A stretch of 32,765 nt of DNA, taken from contig JBGOUP010000003.1 of the NCBI GenBank assembly GCA_041477655.1, forward strand, positions 1 through 32,765, given 5' to 3'. How positions within the stretch are numbered: position 1 is the stretch's first letter; each line of letters begins with the position of its first letter. The stretch is from JBGOUP01 sp041477655 (GTDB lineage Bacteria; Patescibacteriota; UBA1384; 2-12-FULL-50-11). The position numbers were made by a program, and so were the translations under genes. The notes under the pieces were generated by a model that worked only from the letters and a program-made list of their open reading frames with translations, was not told the DNA's origin and ran no database searches. Below, piece by piece: positions 20,558 through 28,825 of the stretch.

Positions 20558-23393
20558 AATTTCCCCGACGTAAAAACCTAGCCGTGACTGATTTAGGATT
20601 GGCCATAACCGTGTCTGGAGTGCCTTCGGCGACGATCTGACCACCACGGTTGCCCCCATCTGGCCCAAGGTCAATAATCCAGTCGGCGCAACGAATAACA
20701 TCAATGTTGTGCTCAATAATAATAACAGTATTGCCTCGATCAACTAATTGATAGAGAACATTGAGCAACCGTTGGATATCTTCAAAATGAAGACCGGTAG
20801 TTGGCTCATCCAAAATATAGAGAGTTTTGCCGGTTTCCCGACGGGAAAGCTCGGTGGCTAATTTAATTCGTTGGGCCTCGCCGCCCGAAAGAGTCGTCGC
20901 CGGCTGACCGAGCCGCATATAGCCAAGGCCAACAGCGTCCAAGACATTGAGTTTTTCGATGACTTCTCCTTCGGTTTCGTCGGTGAAAAAACCAACCGCT
21001 TCATTAACTGTCATTTCCAGAACGTCACTAATGTCTTTGCTTCGATATTTTATCTCCAAAGTTTCTGGATTATAACGTTTGCCTCGACACTCTGGGCAAC
21101 TAACATAAACGTCGGGCAGAAAGTCCATCTCAATTTTTATCTGACCGTCACCCCGACAGTGCTCGCAACGTCCGCCCCGTAAATTAAAGCTAAAGCGCGA
21201 CGGATCATAGCCACGATTCATTGCTTCCTCGGTTTGAGCAAAGAGTTCGCGAATCGGCCCCAACGCCCCGGTATAAGTGGCCGGATTGGAACGAGGTGTT
21301 CGGCCGATCGGACTTTGGTCAATATTAATAATGTTGTCGACATACTCCGTACCCTGAATCTCTTGATGGGGAGCAGGTTCGGCACTGGCGCCATGAAAGT
21401 GTTTGGACAAGGCGGTGGCTAAAGTGTCTTCAACTAAGGTTGACTTACCTGATCCAGAAACACCAGTTATGCAAATTAGCCGATTTAATGGGAAGCGGGC
21501 AGTGACATCCTTTAAATTATTGCCGGTGGCACCAATTAGGGTTAGGGCTTCGGTGGCATGCTCGTGTCTATGGCCAGGCAGTTTAATGGTCTTGTGTCCG
21601 GCCAAATAGGCGCCGGTTAGGGAATTTGGGTCAGTTATAACTTGTTTGGGTGTACCGTGGGCAATAATTTCACCACCGAGTTCACCGGCGCCAGGACCCA
21701 TGTCGATAATATAATCGGCCGCTAACATAGTGTCGCGGTCGTGTTCAACAACGATAACGGTATTATCGCGATTTTTCAGTTCCTGAATGGTTTTGAGCAA
21801 TTTTTGGTGATCTCGGGGGTGCAAACCAATCGATGGCTCATCAAGGATGTAGATGACGCCAGTTAAACCCGAACCAAGTTGAGTGGCCAGCCGAACCCGC
21901 TGGGCTTCACCACCAGCTAAGGTTGAGGTGGTCCGATCCAGGGTGACGTAACCCAAGCCAACTTCCAGCAGATAAAGCAGTCTTGAACAGACTTCTTTGA
22001 AGATCGGTTTAACAATTCGCTGTTGATCGGCGCTGAATTTATCAACCAAGCCATCAAAAAATTGACCGGCTTCTTCGATGGTCATGGCGGTAACGTCAAT
22101 AATGTTTTTTTTATCAATCAAGATAGACAAGACTTCGATTCGGAGTCGCTGACCTTTACAAGTCTTGCAGACCCGCTCAACCATGTATTTCTCAATCTCA
22201 TTTTTTAGATAATCGGAATCGGTTTCGTGGTAACGCCGCTCCAAATTGGGCAAAATACCTTCAAATCGCTCCTCTTCTTCCGATTTCTCGTTTTCAACTG
22301 GCTCGCCGTAAAGCAGAATTTCCAGGGTCTTTTCGGGTAGCTCGCCAACAGCCGTATCCAGGCTGAACTTGTAACGCTTAGACATATCAGTCAGGACTTT
22401 TTGGTACCAGTTGGAGTGGCTGGTTGTTCGGCTCCAAGGCCTAATTGCCCCTTCAGCCAGAGTTAGTCTAGGATTTGGGATAACTAAATCTTTATCCGCT
22501 ACCATTTGTAAGCCAAGACCCTGGCAAATTTGACAAGCACCTTCAGGGTTATTGAAGGAAAAGAGTCTGGGCTCGATATCGGGGAATTGCCAGCCGCACT
22601 GGCTACAAGCGTAGCGTTGAGAGTAGAATCGCTCGTTGTTACCTTCAAGGTCAGTGCCGATAACTAAACCGTTGCCCAGTTTAAGTGCTCGATCAACCAA
22701 CTTTGACAGATCAACTTTAGCAATCTGCTCGGATTGGTCGTTGGCTACCGGAAAATCAACACGACCGACCACCAAATCCAAATTATGACTCTTATTTTTA
22801 TCAACGCTTAAGGAGATAGCTTCGTCGACGTCCATTTCGGTACCATCAAATCGAACCCGGACTATATTTAGCTTTTTAGCCTGTTTTAGGTGGTATTTAT
22901 GTTCGCCTTTGCGATTTTGAACAATCGGACTAAGTAATTTAACTTGAAGCTGATCGTGGCTGGTAAACTGCTTCAAAATATGACGAGTTATTGTCTCTGG
23001 CTGTTGTTGAGTGATGACGATGCCACATTTTGGGCAATATGGCGTACCAGCGCGAGAGAAAAGCAATCGCAAGAAGTCGTAGATTTCAGTTGCCGTAGCT
23101 ACTGTTGAGCGAGGATTTCTAGCGGCCGTTTTCTGATCAATGGCAATAGCCGGTGCCAAGCCCTCAATCGAATCAAAATCCGGCTTTTCAATATCGCTTA
23201 AGAATTGGCGGACATATGAGGATAAACTCTCAACATATCGACGCTGTCCCTCGGCAAAAATGGTGTCGAAGGCCAGTGACGACTTACCAGAGCCAGACAG
23301 ACCGGTCACCACAGTGACCATGTTTTTGGGAATCTCTAAATTGAGATTTTTCAAATTGTGTGTTCTGGCTCCAACAACGCGTATCGTATCCAT
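20517..23393 (-). CDS. uvrA: Excinuclease ABC subunit A
   Basis: Damage-recognition ATPase of nucleotide excision repair that loads UvrB. The 958-residue product has both ABC modules: Walker A VTGLSGSGKSSLAFDTI (near residues 29-45) and ITGVSGSGKSTLVEDTL, signature motifs TLAGGEAQRVRLA and TLSGGEAQRIKLA, and Walker B IYILDEPSIGLH and LYILDEPTTGLH. Zinc clusters: YCPKCG, CSQCGW..CQICQG, and CEHCRG..CPECRG. Length and motifs indicate an intact enzyme. The promoter is a short distance upstream. rnhB follows with overlap. Confidence 0.98.
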   Translation of the reverse strand: MDTIRVVGARTHNLKNLNLEIPKNMVTVVTGLSGSGKSSLAFDTIFAEGQRRYVESLSSYVRQFLSDIEKPDFDSIEGLAPAIAIDQKTAARNPRSTVATATEIYDFLRLLFSRAGTPYCPKCGIVITQQQPETITRHILKQFTSHDQLQVKLLSPIVQNRKGEHKYHLKQAKKLNIVRVRFDGTEMDVDEAISLSVDKNKSHNLDLVVGRVDFPVANDQSEQIAKVDLSKLVDRALKLGNGLVIGTDLEGNNERFYSQRYACSQCGWQFPDIEPRLFSFNNPEGACQICQGLGLQMVADKDLVIPNPRLTLAEGAIRPWSRTTSHSNWYQKVLTDMSKRYKFSLDTAVGELPEKTLEILLYGEPVENEKSEEEERFEGILPNLERRYHETDSDYLKNEIEKYMVERVCKTCKGQRLRIEVLSILIDKKNIIDVTAMTIEEAGQFFDGLVDKFSADQQRIVKPIFKEVCSRLLYLLEVGLGYVTLDRTTSTLAGGEAQRVRLATQLGSGLTGVIYILDEPSIGLHPRDHQKLLKTIQELKNRDNTVIVVEHDRDTMLAADYIIDMGPGAGELGGEIIAHGTPKQVITDPNSLTGAYLAGHKTIKLPGHRHEHATEALTLIGATGNNLKDVTARFPLNRLICITGVSGSGKSTLVEDTLATALSKHFHGASAEPAPHQEIQGTEYVDNIINIDQSPIGRTPRSNPATYTGALGPIRELFAQTEEAMNRGYDPSRFSFNLRGGRCEHCRGDGQIKIEMDFLPDVYVSCPECRGKRYNPETLEIKYRSKDISDVLEMTVNEAVGFFTDETEGEVIEKLNVLDAVGLGYMRLGQPATTLSGGEAQRIKLATELSRRETGKTLYILDEPTTGLHFEDIQRLLNVLYQLVDRGNTVIIIEHNIDVIRCADWIIDLGPDGGNRGGQIVAEGTPDTVMANPKSVTARFLRRGNYVAKSAELVKKSA

Positions 23394-23408
23394 GACTTGC
23401 TTCGTGCC

Positions 23409-23438
23409 ATTTTAGCATACTTTTGAGTGAAAAATCAA
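23409..23438 (-). promoter_or_regulatory. uvrA promoter
   Basis: On the minus strand, TTGATT (23438-23433), an 18 nt spacer and TAAAAT (23414-23409), 15 nt before the ATG, which implies a leader of about 9 nt. No LexA-type palindrome was recognised. Confidence 0.55.
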
Positions 23439-23629
23439 GAGGCCACAACTCACCCCTTGCAATTGGTAAATGTTCCGCTACAAAGAACTAATGTTGGCTT
23501 TGACAATTTTTGTTGGCAATGCGTCGCAACAAAAGCATATTCTGTTTGCTAGCAATAATGAAATTCTTCAAAGAAAAAAATATTACGATTATATAAAAAA
23601 ATACTGCAATTATAAAAAGGAGGTGCTAG

Positions 23630-24127
23630 GTGAAAGGAACAATGGCGGGTGAGTCAACTGGTCCGGGGACAACGGTCGGGGTGAATGTTGCCTTAACAGG
23701 AACCCTTAAAGACCAAAACGATATTACCATCTACGGTATGGTTGATGGTGAGGTCATATGCGAAAGGTCGGTGGTTATTGGTGAAACCGCCCAAGTTAAG
23801 GGACCGATCCGTGGTCAAATTATCACCATATCCGGTACTGTTCGAGGCTCGATTGAAGCCTTGGAGAAATTGGAGATTCTAGAAACCGGCAAAGTTCTGG
23901 GTAGTATCACCACTAAGGATTTGGTAATTCATTCCGGAGCCAAGTTCGTTGGTAAAAGCGAGATGAGTATCGAGGAAGGCGATATACCCGAAGAGTCCGA
24001 GCAATCCGAAGAAGACAAAGAAGCTGGCCAAGATGATCAAGTGGCCGAGGAAGAGACCGACCAGGACAACGACGAACAGCCTTCAAACATTACCGAACAA
24101 GAACTACCTCAACCGGACCTTGAGTAG
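23630..24127 (+). CDS. Bactofilin family protein
   Basis: Bactofilins form beta-helical cytoskeletal filaments involved in cell shape and envelope growth. The 165-residue product has the core GTTVGVNVALTGTLKDQNDI, TIYGMVDGEVICERSVVIGE, and repeating IxGxVxG patterns (KGPIRGQIITISGTVRGSIE). The C-terminal tail of about 55 residues is very acidic (Glu/Asp/Gln-rich). The GTG start is backed by an ideal SD (AAAGGAGGTG, 4 nt spacing). The 237 nt upstream is very AT-rich with no gene, and no clear promoter could be assigned. Confidence 0.9.
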   Translation: MKGTMAGESTGPGTTVGVNVALTGTLKDQNDITIYGMVDGEVICERSVVIGETAQVKGPIRGQIITISGTVRGSIEALEKLEILETGKVLGSITTKDLVIHSGAKFVGKSEMSIEEGDIPEESEQSEEDKEAGQDDQVAEEETDQDNDEQPSNITEQELPQPDLE

Positions 24128-24178
24128 CTGATACTTTATAGTATCGGCGGCTGACAATGAGTTTCTTGATGGGGAAAT

Positions 24179-24904
24179 ATGTATTATTACATCCTTGAAT
24201 CGCCCTCAACTAGAGGGATTCGCCAATCATATCAACGGCTTCGAGATATCCTGACTAATCTTGGAATCGCCGGAGAGATTGTGGCCTCAAGCCCAGCTAG
24301 GCGACCAGAAGAATTGGCTGTAATGGGTCTACAGAAGGGTTACACAACCATAGTTGCTGTTGGCGGGGATGCCCATATTAATCAAATTGCGGCTCGAATT
24401 ATCGGTCAGGCTGTTCTGGGTATTATTCCCATTAACGCCGGCCCCCAAGTGGCCGAGCTGATCGGTACCAACGACATGAAGCCAGCGGCTGAATTCTTGA
24501 AGTTTCGCCGCCTGACAACCGTCAGCACTGTTTTACTTGAACCAGAAACGATCCTTTTTCTTGATGGTGAGATTAACTCGTCGAAATTAGCCAAGATTAG
24601 TTTAGTCATAGATAACCGAGTTAGGGCTTACGCCTATTTTAATAAGGCAACTATTCACCGGAGTCTGGAGCTGTCACTAGAAAGCACCCATCTGACTGAA
24701 CCCAAAAAAATGTTCGGTTTATTTACGGTTAAAACAACCGAAGTTAAGTCCGAAAGCCATTTTCACGGCAAATCAATCCGGATTGTTACTGATCCCGAGC
24801 TACCAATCACCGTGGCCGGCAAAGCAATTGGCATGACACCAGCCCATATACGACTAGTCCCAGAGTCCTTGAAAGTGATCACCAAACGTGGTACTCTTGG
24901 CTAG
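24179..24904 (+). CDS. Diacylglycerol/lipid kinase catalytic-domain-like protein
   Basis: The stretch IVAVGGDAHINQIAARIIG, followed by LGIIPINAGPQVAELIGT, matches the nucleotide-binding part of DAGK/YegS-type lipid kinases (VxVGGDGTINE ... LGIIPxGTGNDFA). Two key spots differ: GGDG is GGDA, and GTGN is NAGP. The N-terminal RLRDILTNLGIAGEIVASSP and C-terminal beta-rich half fit the two-domain fold. At 241 residues it is shorter than the usual 290-300. It may have lost kinase activity or have changed substrate. A weak GGGGAAAT precedes the ATG. Confidence 0.65.
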   Translation: MYYYILESPSTRGIRQSYQRLRDILTNLGIAGEIVASSPARRPEELAVMGLQKGYTTIVAVGGDAHINQIAARIIGQAVLGIIPINAGPQVAELIGTNDMKPAAEFLKFRRLTTVSTVLLEPETILFLDGEINSSKLAKISLVIDNRVRAYAYFNKATIHRSLELSLESTHLTEPKKMFGLFTVKTTEVKSESHFHGKSIRIVTDPELPITVAGKAIGMTPAHIRLVPESLKVITKRGTLG

Positions 24905-24948
24905 ATCGATCATGGATTTTTGTTAAAGATAGTCGGGATGTACGTTAA

Positions 24949-24970
24949 CCAAGCACCGTCCTTGGGCTTT
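24949..24970 (+). promoter_or_regulatory. Hairpin in the infC leader, possible attenuator
   Basis: CCAAG (24949-24953) pairs with CTTGG (24961-24965), followed by GCTTTT just before infC. infC-rpmI-rplT operons are commonly controlled by L20 binding to the leader; whether this hairpin takes part is inference. Confidence 0.35.
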
Positions 24971-24981
24971 TGGGATCTTCA

Positions 24982-25533
24982 GTGAGCAATAAGGAACTTA
25001 GAGTAAACTCGGAAATTACGGCTAGCCAAGTTCACTTGATTTTGAACGACGGTCAATCCCGAGGCACGGTTTCTATTAATGAAGCCCTTCAAGCGGCTCA
25101 CCAAGCCAACCTTGACCTGGTTGAAATTAGCCCCAAAGCCGAACCACCCGTTGTTAGAGTTATTGACTACAATAAGTTTCGCTATGAGCAGGAGAAACGT
25201 TCTCGTCAATCAGCGAAATTGGCTAAAAACCCCCAACTTAAGGAAATTCGCTTAAGCTATGGGATCGGAGCTCACGACTTAGAAACTAAAGCCAGACGGG
25301 CCAAAGAATTTCTTGAGGCAGGCAACTTTGTTAAGGTCTATATTCAGTTGCGGGGCCGCCAGAACATTTTCCCCCAAATTGCTCGAGGAAACCTAGAAAA
25401 CTTCCAGAAAGTACTTGACGCTGATCTCGAGCAAGAAATTAGCCACATCGGTAACAGAGTTTCATTAGTTATTAAAACCAAAAGAAATGTCAAAAAATTG
25501 GAAAACTTAGATGCCCAAGAGAGAAAAACTTAG
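24982..25533 (+). CDS. infC: Translation initiation factor IF-3
   Basis: Binds the 30S subunit and controls start-codon and initiator-tRNA selection. The N-domain (LRVNSEITASQVHLILNDGQ, ALQAAHQANLDLVEISPKAE) and C-domain (KEIRLSYGIGAHDLETKARR, RVSLVIKTKRN) are both complete, 183 residues. The start is uncertain: GTG 24982 gives the usual short N-terminus, and TTG 24970 is also in frame. There is no strong SD. It is first in the classic infC-rpmI-rplT order. Its last codons lie inside a local tandem repeat that carries copies of the rpmI start region. Confidence 0.95.
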   Translation: MSNKELRVNSEITASQVHLILNDGQSRGTVSINEALQAAHQANLDLVEISPKAEPPVVRVIDYNKFRYEQEKRSRQSAKLAKNPQLKEIRLSYGIGAHDLETKARRAKEFLEAGNFVKVYIQLRGRQNIFPQIARGNLENFQKVLDADLEQEISHIGNRVSLVIKTKRNVKKLENLDAQERKT

Positions 25534-25594
25534 ATGCCCAAGATAAAAGAATTTAATGCCTAAAAGAGAAATACTTAGATGCCCAAGATAAAAA
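25502..25594 (+). repeat. Tandem copies of the rpmI translation-start region
   Basis: CTTAGATGCCCAAGA occurs three times (in the infC 3' end near 25506, across the infC stop near 25529, and at rpmI near 25574), with a fourth degenerate copy ATGCCTAAAAGAG at 25556. Copy two opens a 9-codon ORF MPKIKEFNA (25534-25563), whose first five residues equal those of L35. Confidence 0.8.
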
Positions 25595-25779
25595 CCCACA
25601 AATCAAGTTATAAACGGATCGTTCGGATAACAGCCAACGGTAAGATCGTGCTCCGAAAAATGTCGGCTCAACACCGATTGAGATTCAAATCCAAAAGAGC
25701 TAAGCAACTCTCAACTCAAACCCAAGTCGCTCCTGCCGGGTTCAAACGGGCTATGAAAAGGCTGGCTGTTTCCGCCTAA
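25579..25779 (+). CDS. rpmI: Ribosomal protein bL35
   Basis: A 66-residue basic 50S protein: MPKIKTHKSSYKRIVRITAN, then GKIVLRKMSAQHRLRFKSKR, normal length. It lies in the infC-rpmI-rplT operon. Duplicated copies of its start region lie just upstream. Confidence 0.97.
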   Translation: MPKIKTHKSSYKRIVRITANGKIVLRKMSAQHRLRFKSKRAKQLSTQTQVAPAGFKRAMKRLAVSA

Positions 25780-25785
25780 AACACC

Positions 25786-26145
25786 ATGACCAGGATCAAA
25801 CGAGGCATACTTGCCCACAAACGACACAAAAACTTACTAGCCAAAACCAAAGGCTATCGCCATGGCCGTAAAAATCTCTTCCGTTTGGCTAAACAGGCAG
25901 TTTTACAGGCAGGACAGTTTGCCTATCGAGATCGTCGCAATAAAAAACGGTCGGCTCGAAGTCTCTGGATAGTTCAGCTTAACGCCGCCGCCCGATCCTT
26001 TGATCTGCCCTACAAAGACTTTATTTACGGCTTGCACAAAGCCGAGATCACCTTGGATCGAAAAGTATTAGCGGCAATGTCAGTCGAAGCGCCGGAGGAG
26101 TTTGCCAAAGTTGTAATCAAGGTTAAAGAGGCTCTAGCTAAGTAA
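25786..26145 (+). CDS. rplT: Ribosomal protein bL20
   Basis: A 119-residue 50S assembly protein, and the operon repressor in well-studied bacteria. Motifs: TRIKRGILAHKRHKNLL, KGYRHGRKNLFRLAKQAVLQ, AYRDRRNKKRSARSLWI, and LDRKVLAAM. It starts 6 nt after rpmI. Its stop codon directly abuts the stop of lgt on the other strand. Confidence 0.98.
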   Translation: MTRIKRGILAHKRHKNLLAKTKGYRHGRKNLFRLAKQAVLQAGQFAYRDRRNKKRSARSLWIVQLNAAARSFDLPYKDFIYGLHKAEITLDRKVLAAMSVEAPEEFAKVVIKVKEALAK

Positions 26146-26928
26146 CTACAAGCGTTTAAATTTAGAGCTTGGCCACTTGGTTTTAATTGTTTTCAACCAG
26201 CCTACGATTGGTTTCTGGTTAACTTTAGGCCCGTGGGTTTGCCAAAAAAGACCATAGACACCGATAATTAGGATTAAGTAACTAACCGCTTCAACTTGAG
26301 ATAGACCTTCGCCAAAATCGGATTTGAATGTTTTAAGTACGAGTTGGCCCAGAAACAGACCCTCGAGAGCCAAAAAGAAAGCAATTCCGTCGTTGATCTT
26401 TTTTTTCTGCCAGCTAGCCAGCAAGATTAGATATAAGCCTATTGCCCAAATGGAAGCGAATAGATCAACTGGATAAGCTCCATTAATCGTTAGAAAGGTT
26501 CCAGGTCGTCCAAGCGAGCAACCAGACAAGACGCAACCGACATTTCCCGTACCCCACGCTAGCAGAAATGCTAGAACCCCGATATCTAACCATTTCCAGA
26601 TTGAGTCGCCTAGTCTAGCTACCTGGTAATAGTACATGGCAAAGCCGGCGGCAATGCCCGTCAGAGCCAGTAACCCGCCTTGCCAGAAAAAGAAAATTTG
26701 GGCCAGGCTTTGGAACTGATGTTGATAGGCGAAATAATAGCCGATTCTGGCGCCAATCAGGCCAGCCAGAAGGGTATAGAGGAAGGTGTCGAATATATAA
26801 CTGGTTTGAAGGCCCCGTGATTTGGCTGCCATATAGGCAAAAAGACCAGAAAGAATGGCTCCAAGGGCGATAAACGAACCGAAGGAATAAAGCTTGAATC
26901 TTCCGATCTCAAGTAAAATTGGGTTCAT
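26146..26928 (-). CDS. lgt: Divergent prolipoprotein diacylglyceryl transferase
   Basis: Lgt moves diacylglycerol from phosphatidylglycerol to the lipobox Cys. The 260-residue protein has about seven transmembrane helices and family landmarks: LLAGLIGARIGYYF, FWQGGLLALTG and GNVGCVLSGCSLGRPG. Compared with the E. coli motifs WEGGMSFHGG and GRIGNFINGELWGR, essential His103 is replaced by Leu89, and Arg143 by Asn. A CxxxC pair (GCVLSGCSLG) appears instead. The enzyme may be altered, or other residues may serve. A lipobox protein (the amidase at 17805) is present in the window, which supports a working pathway. The gene lies between rplT and tRNA-Val. Confidence 0.85.
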   Translation of the reverse strand: MNPILLEIGRFKLYSFGSFIALGAILSGLFAYMAAKSRGLQTSYIFDTFLYTLLAGLIGARIGYYFAYQHQFQSLAQIFFFWQGGLLALTGIAAGFAMYYYQVARLGDSIWKWLDIGVLAFLLAWGTGNVGCVLSGCSLGRPGTFLTINGAYPVDLFASIWAIGLYLILLASWQKKKINDGIAFFLALEGLFLGQLVLKTFKSDFGEGLSQVEAVSYLILIIGVYGLFWQTHGPKVNQKPIVGWLKTIKTKWPSSKFKRL

Positions 26929-26956
26929 CTAAAGATAGCAACAGTTTGCCAGAGGC

Positions 26957-26985
26957 TTGAGTCAAAGTCAAGCCAGGAGTATGAT
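26957..26985 (+). promoter_or_regulatory. tRNA-Val promoter
   Basis: TTGAGT (26957-26962), a 17 nt spacer and TATGAT (26980-26985), 10 nt before the tRNA. Confidence 0.7.
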
Positions 26986-26995
26986 TTTGCAGATT

Positions 26996-27069
26996 GGGCT
27001 CGTAGCTCAGCTGGTTAGAGCGTTCGGTTCACATCCGAAAGGTCAGCCGTTCAAATCGGCTCGAGCCCA
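26996..27069 (+). tRNA. tRNA-Val (CAC)
   Basis: 74-nt cloverleaf: acceptor GGGCTCG/CGAGCCC, D arm GCTCAGCTGGTTAGAGC, anticodon stem TTCGG/CCGAA with loop TTCACAT (anticodon CAC), T arm AGCCG-TTCAAAT-CGGCT, discriminator A. CCA is not encoded. Between 27070 and 27198 nothing else is recognised apart from a GACTCG/GAGTCG-rich stretch. Confidence 0.96.
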
Positions 27070-27198
27070 CACTTTGAGTTGTTTAGCTCCCTCGGTAAAC
27101 TGATGGGAAGAAGTGACTCGAACTACTCTAGAGCGACGAACGGAATGAGGAGTCGAAAAGCCTGAAATATCCCACTATCTCTCCCACCCACACTTCGC

Positions 27199-27204
27199 TA
27201 CAAT
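27199..27204 (+). promoter_or_regulatory. -10 hexamer of lepB (leaderless type)
   Basis: TACAAT lies 9 nt before the ATG with no SD in between and no clear -35. Confidence 0.45.
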
Positions 27205-27213
27205 ACAAAAACA

Positions 27214-27768
27214 ATGATCAGATTCCGAGGCTTAGTTGAAGTAGTTAAAATCGTCGCCATTGTTTTTATCTCGGCGGTGTTAATCAGGACCTTTGTTTTT
27301 CAACCATTTGTGGTTGAGGGTTCGAGTATGGAGCCGGATTTCCACAACGGTGAGTATCTGTTAGTTGAAAAGGTTTCGTACCGAGTTAATCCACCTAAAC
27401 GTGGGGATGTTGTCGTCTTTCTCTACCCCCGCGATCCATTACTTCGAACAAATTATATTAAACGCATTATCGGTATGCCTGGCGAAACTGTTCATATCGA
27501 GAAAGGCAAGGTTTCGATCAATGACAAATCGCTCGACGAGATCTATCTAAAACCGGGCGATCAAACATTCGTTGATAACGACCCAAATCAGGTTTATGAA
27601 GTTACTTTGAGCTCAAAACAGTTTTTTGTGCTGGGCGATAACCGACAACATTCATCGGACTCTAGAGAGTGGGGCGTGCTTGACGCGAAATATGTAATTG
27701 GCCGCTCTAGCATCGTCATTAACCCCTTGTCGGATTTTCACGCTATCGCCTCCCCCTCGTACCATTAG
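27214..27768 (+). CDS. lepB: Signal peptidase I
   Basis: Cleaves signal peptides of exported proteins at the outer face of the membrane. The 184-residue product has an N-terminal anchor (VVKIVAIVFISAVLIRTFVF), the catalytic Ser38 box VEGSSMEPDFHNGEYLLVEK, the catalytic Lys in NYIKRIIGMPGE, and the GDNRQHSSDSREWG box. Length is typical of single-anchor types. Its likely substrates in this window include the secreted protein at 5656-6546. Its 3' end overlaps that of der by 4 nt on the other strand. Confidence 0.97.
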   Translation: MIRFRGLVEVVKIVAIVFISAVLIRTFVFQPFVVEGSSMEPDFHNGEYLLVEKVSYRVNPPKRGDVVVFLYPRDPLLRTNYIKRIIGMPGETVHIEKGKVSINDKSLDEIYLKPGDQTFVDNDPNQVYEVTLSSKQFFVLGDNRQHSSDSREWGVLDAKYVIGRSSIVINPLSDFHAIASPSYH

Positions 27769-28790
27769 CCCAAGTTTTTCTTGATCCAGTCGGTGATTTT
27801 GTCTAAATTTTTTTCTTGCAGGGCAGAGATACTAACTGAATCAAATTTGCCTAAGTGATGGTGAAAGGGTGCTCCTCCGTCAGTCACCAGATCAGCCTTA
27901 TTAAAGACAATTAACAGAGGTTTTTTGCAAGCTTGGGCGTAATAGATTAGATGGAGATCACCTCGGGCCGTACCGGTAGAGGCGTCAACCAAAATTATGA
28001 CGGCACTGGATTGGGCAATAGCGGTTAGGGTTCGTTTGACGCTGAAAGCTTCCGCACCCTGACTGATTTTACCCCGTTTACGGACGCCGGCAGTATCAGC
28101 CAGCAGATACGTTTTGTTATCAATAGTGATTTTGTCGGTAACGATATCGCGGGTGGTTCCGGCAACTGGACTGACAACCGCTCGCTTAGACCGAGTCAGA
28201 GCGTTAAGCAAGGTTGATTTGCCCACATTTGGTCGGCCGACTAAAGTTATTAACGGCTCTATATATTTAGAAATATCATTTTTGGGCAAATCCTGGCAGA
28301 ACTCCTCTAAAAAATCCCCAACCCCTTTGCCAGTAGCAGCCGAGACGGCCTGAAAGGGAAAACCTAGATAAGCCAACTCTTCGGTCTTTTGGCGTTTGTG
28401 GACAGTATCTACTTTGTTAGCAACCAACCAAACATCTTTACCTCGCAATTTATCCAAAAACTGTCGTTCGTTGGGGGATAAGCCAATGCCGGAATCGTAG
28501 AGAAAAATAATTCGATCGGCTTGGGCGGCCGCCTCAAGTGTCTGGTCTAAAATTGCCTTGTAAAGCTCGGAATCACCATCAGTCAATCCGCCGGTATCAA
28601 CCAAATTAAATTGTTTGCCTTGCCAGTCAACTTCGCCGTAAATCCTGTCTCGTGTGGTTGACTCTTCTCTGGCTGTTACCGCTTGCCACGAACCAGTTAA
28701 ACGGTTAAATAGGGTAGACTTCCCGGCATTAGTTGGACCGATTAAGGCGACCAGCGGCAGGTTATCACTAGCATTTGTTTCTTTGATCAT
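27765..28790 (-). CDS. der: GTPase Der (EngA) lacking the C-terminal KH-like domain
   Basis: Double GTPase for 50S ribosome assembly. Domain 1: ALIGPTNAGKSTLFNRL (G1, residues 18-26), DTGG (65-68), NKVD (125-128). Domain 2: TLVGRPNVGKSTLLNAL (185-193), LLADTAGVRKRGK, and VFNKADL. The protein stops at residue 341, right after the second GTPase domain (SISALQEKNLDKITDWIKKN). Usual Der proteins (about 430-490 residues) carry a further KH-like domain of about 100 residues. No frameshifted remnant is seen, since lepB occupies that DNA on the other strand. It is divergent from priA. Confidence 0.95.
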   Translation of the reverse strand: MIKETNASDNLPLVALIGPTNAGKSTLFNRLTGSWQAVTAREESTTRDRIYGEVDWQGKQFNLVDTGGLTDGDSELYKAILDQTLEAAAQADRIIFLYDSGIGLSPNERQFLDKLRGKDVWLVANKVDTVHKRQKTEELAYLGFPFQAVSAATGKGVGDFLEEFCQDLPKNDISKYIEPLITLVGRPNVGKSTLLNALTRSKRAVVSPVAGTTRDIVTDKITIDNKTYLLADTAGVRKRGKISQGAEAFSVKRTLTAIAQSSAVIILVDASTGTARGDLHLIYYAQACKKPLLIVFNKADLVTDGGAPFHHHLGKFDSVSISALQEKNLDKITDWIKKNLG

Positions 28791-28791
28791 T

Positions 28792-28819
28792 TTGACTTTT
28801 AACTTTCGAACTCTAAATT
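28792..28819 (+). promoter_or_regulatory. priA promoter (leaderless type)
   Basis: TTGACT (28792-28797), a 16 nt spacer and TAAATT (28814-28819), then 6 nt to ATG 28826. Confidence 0.6.
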
Positions 28820-28825
28820 AAGCTT

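Noticed and set aside
20558..20743. N-terminal extension of RNase HII upstream of ATG 20557
   Set aside because: This stretch is the uvrA coding sequence read in another frame, and the translated part does not resemble RNase HII.
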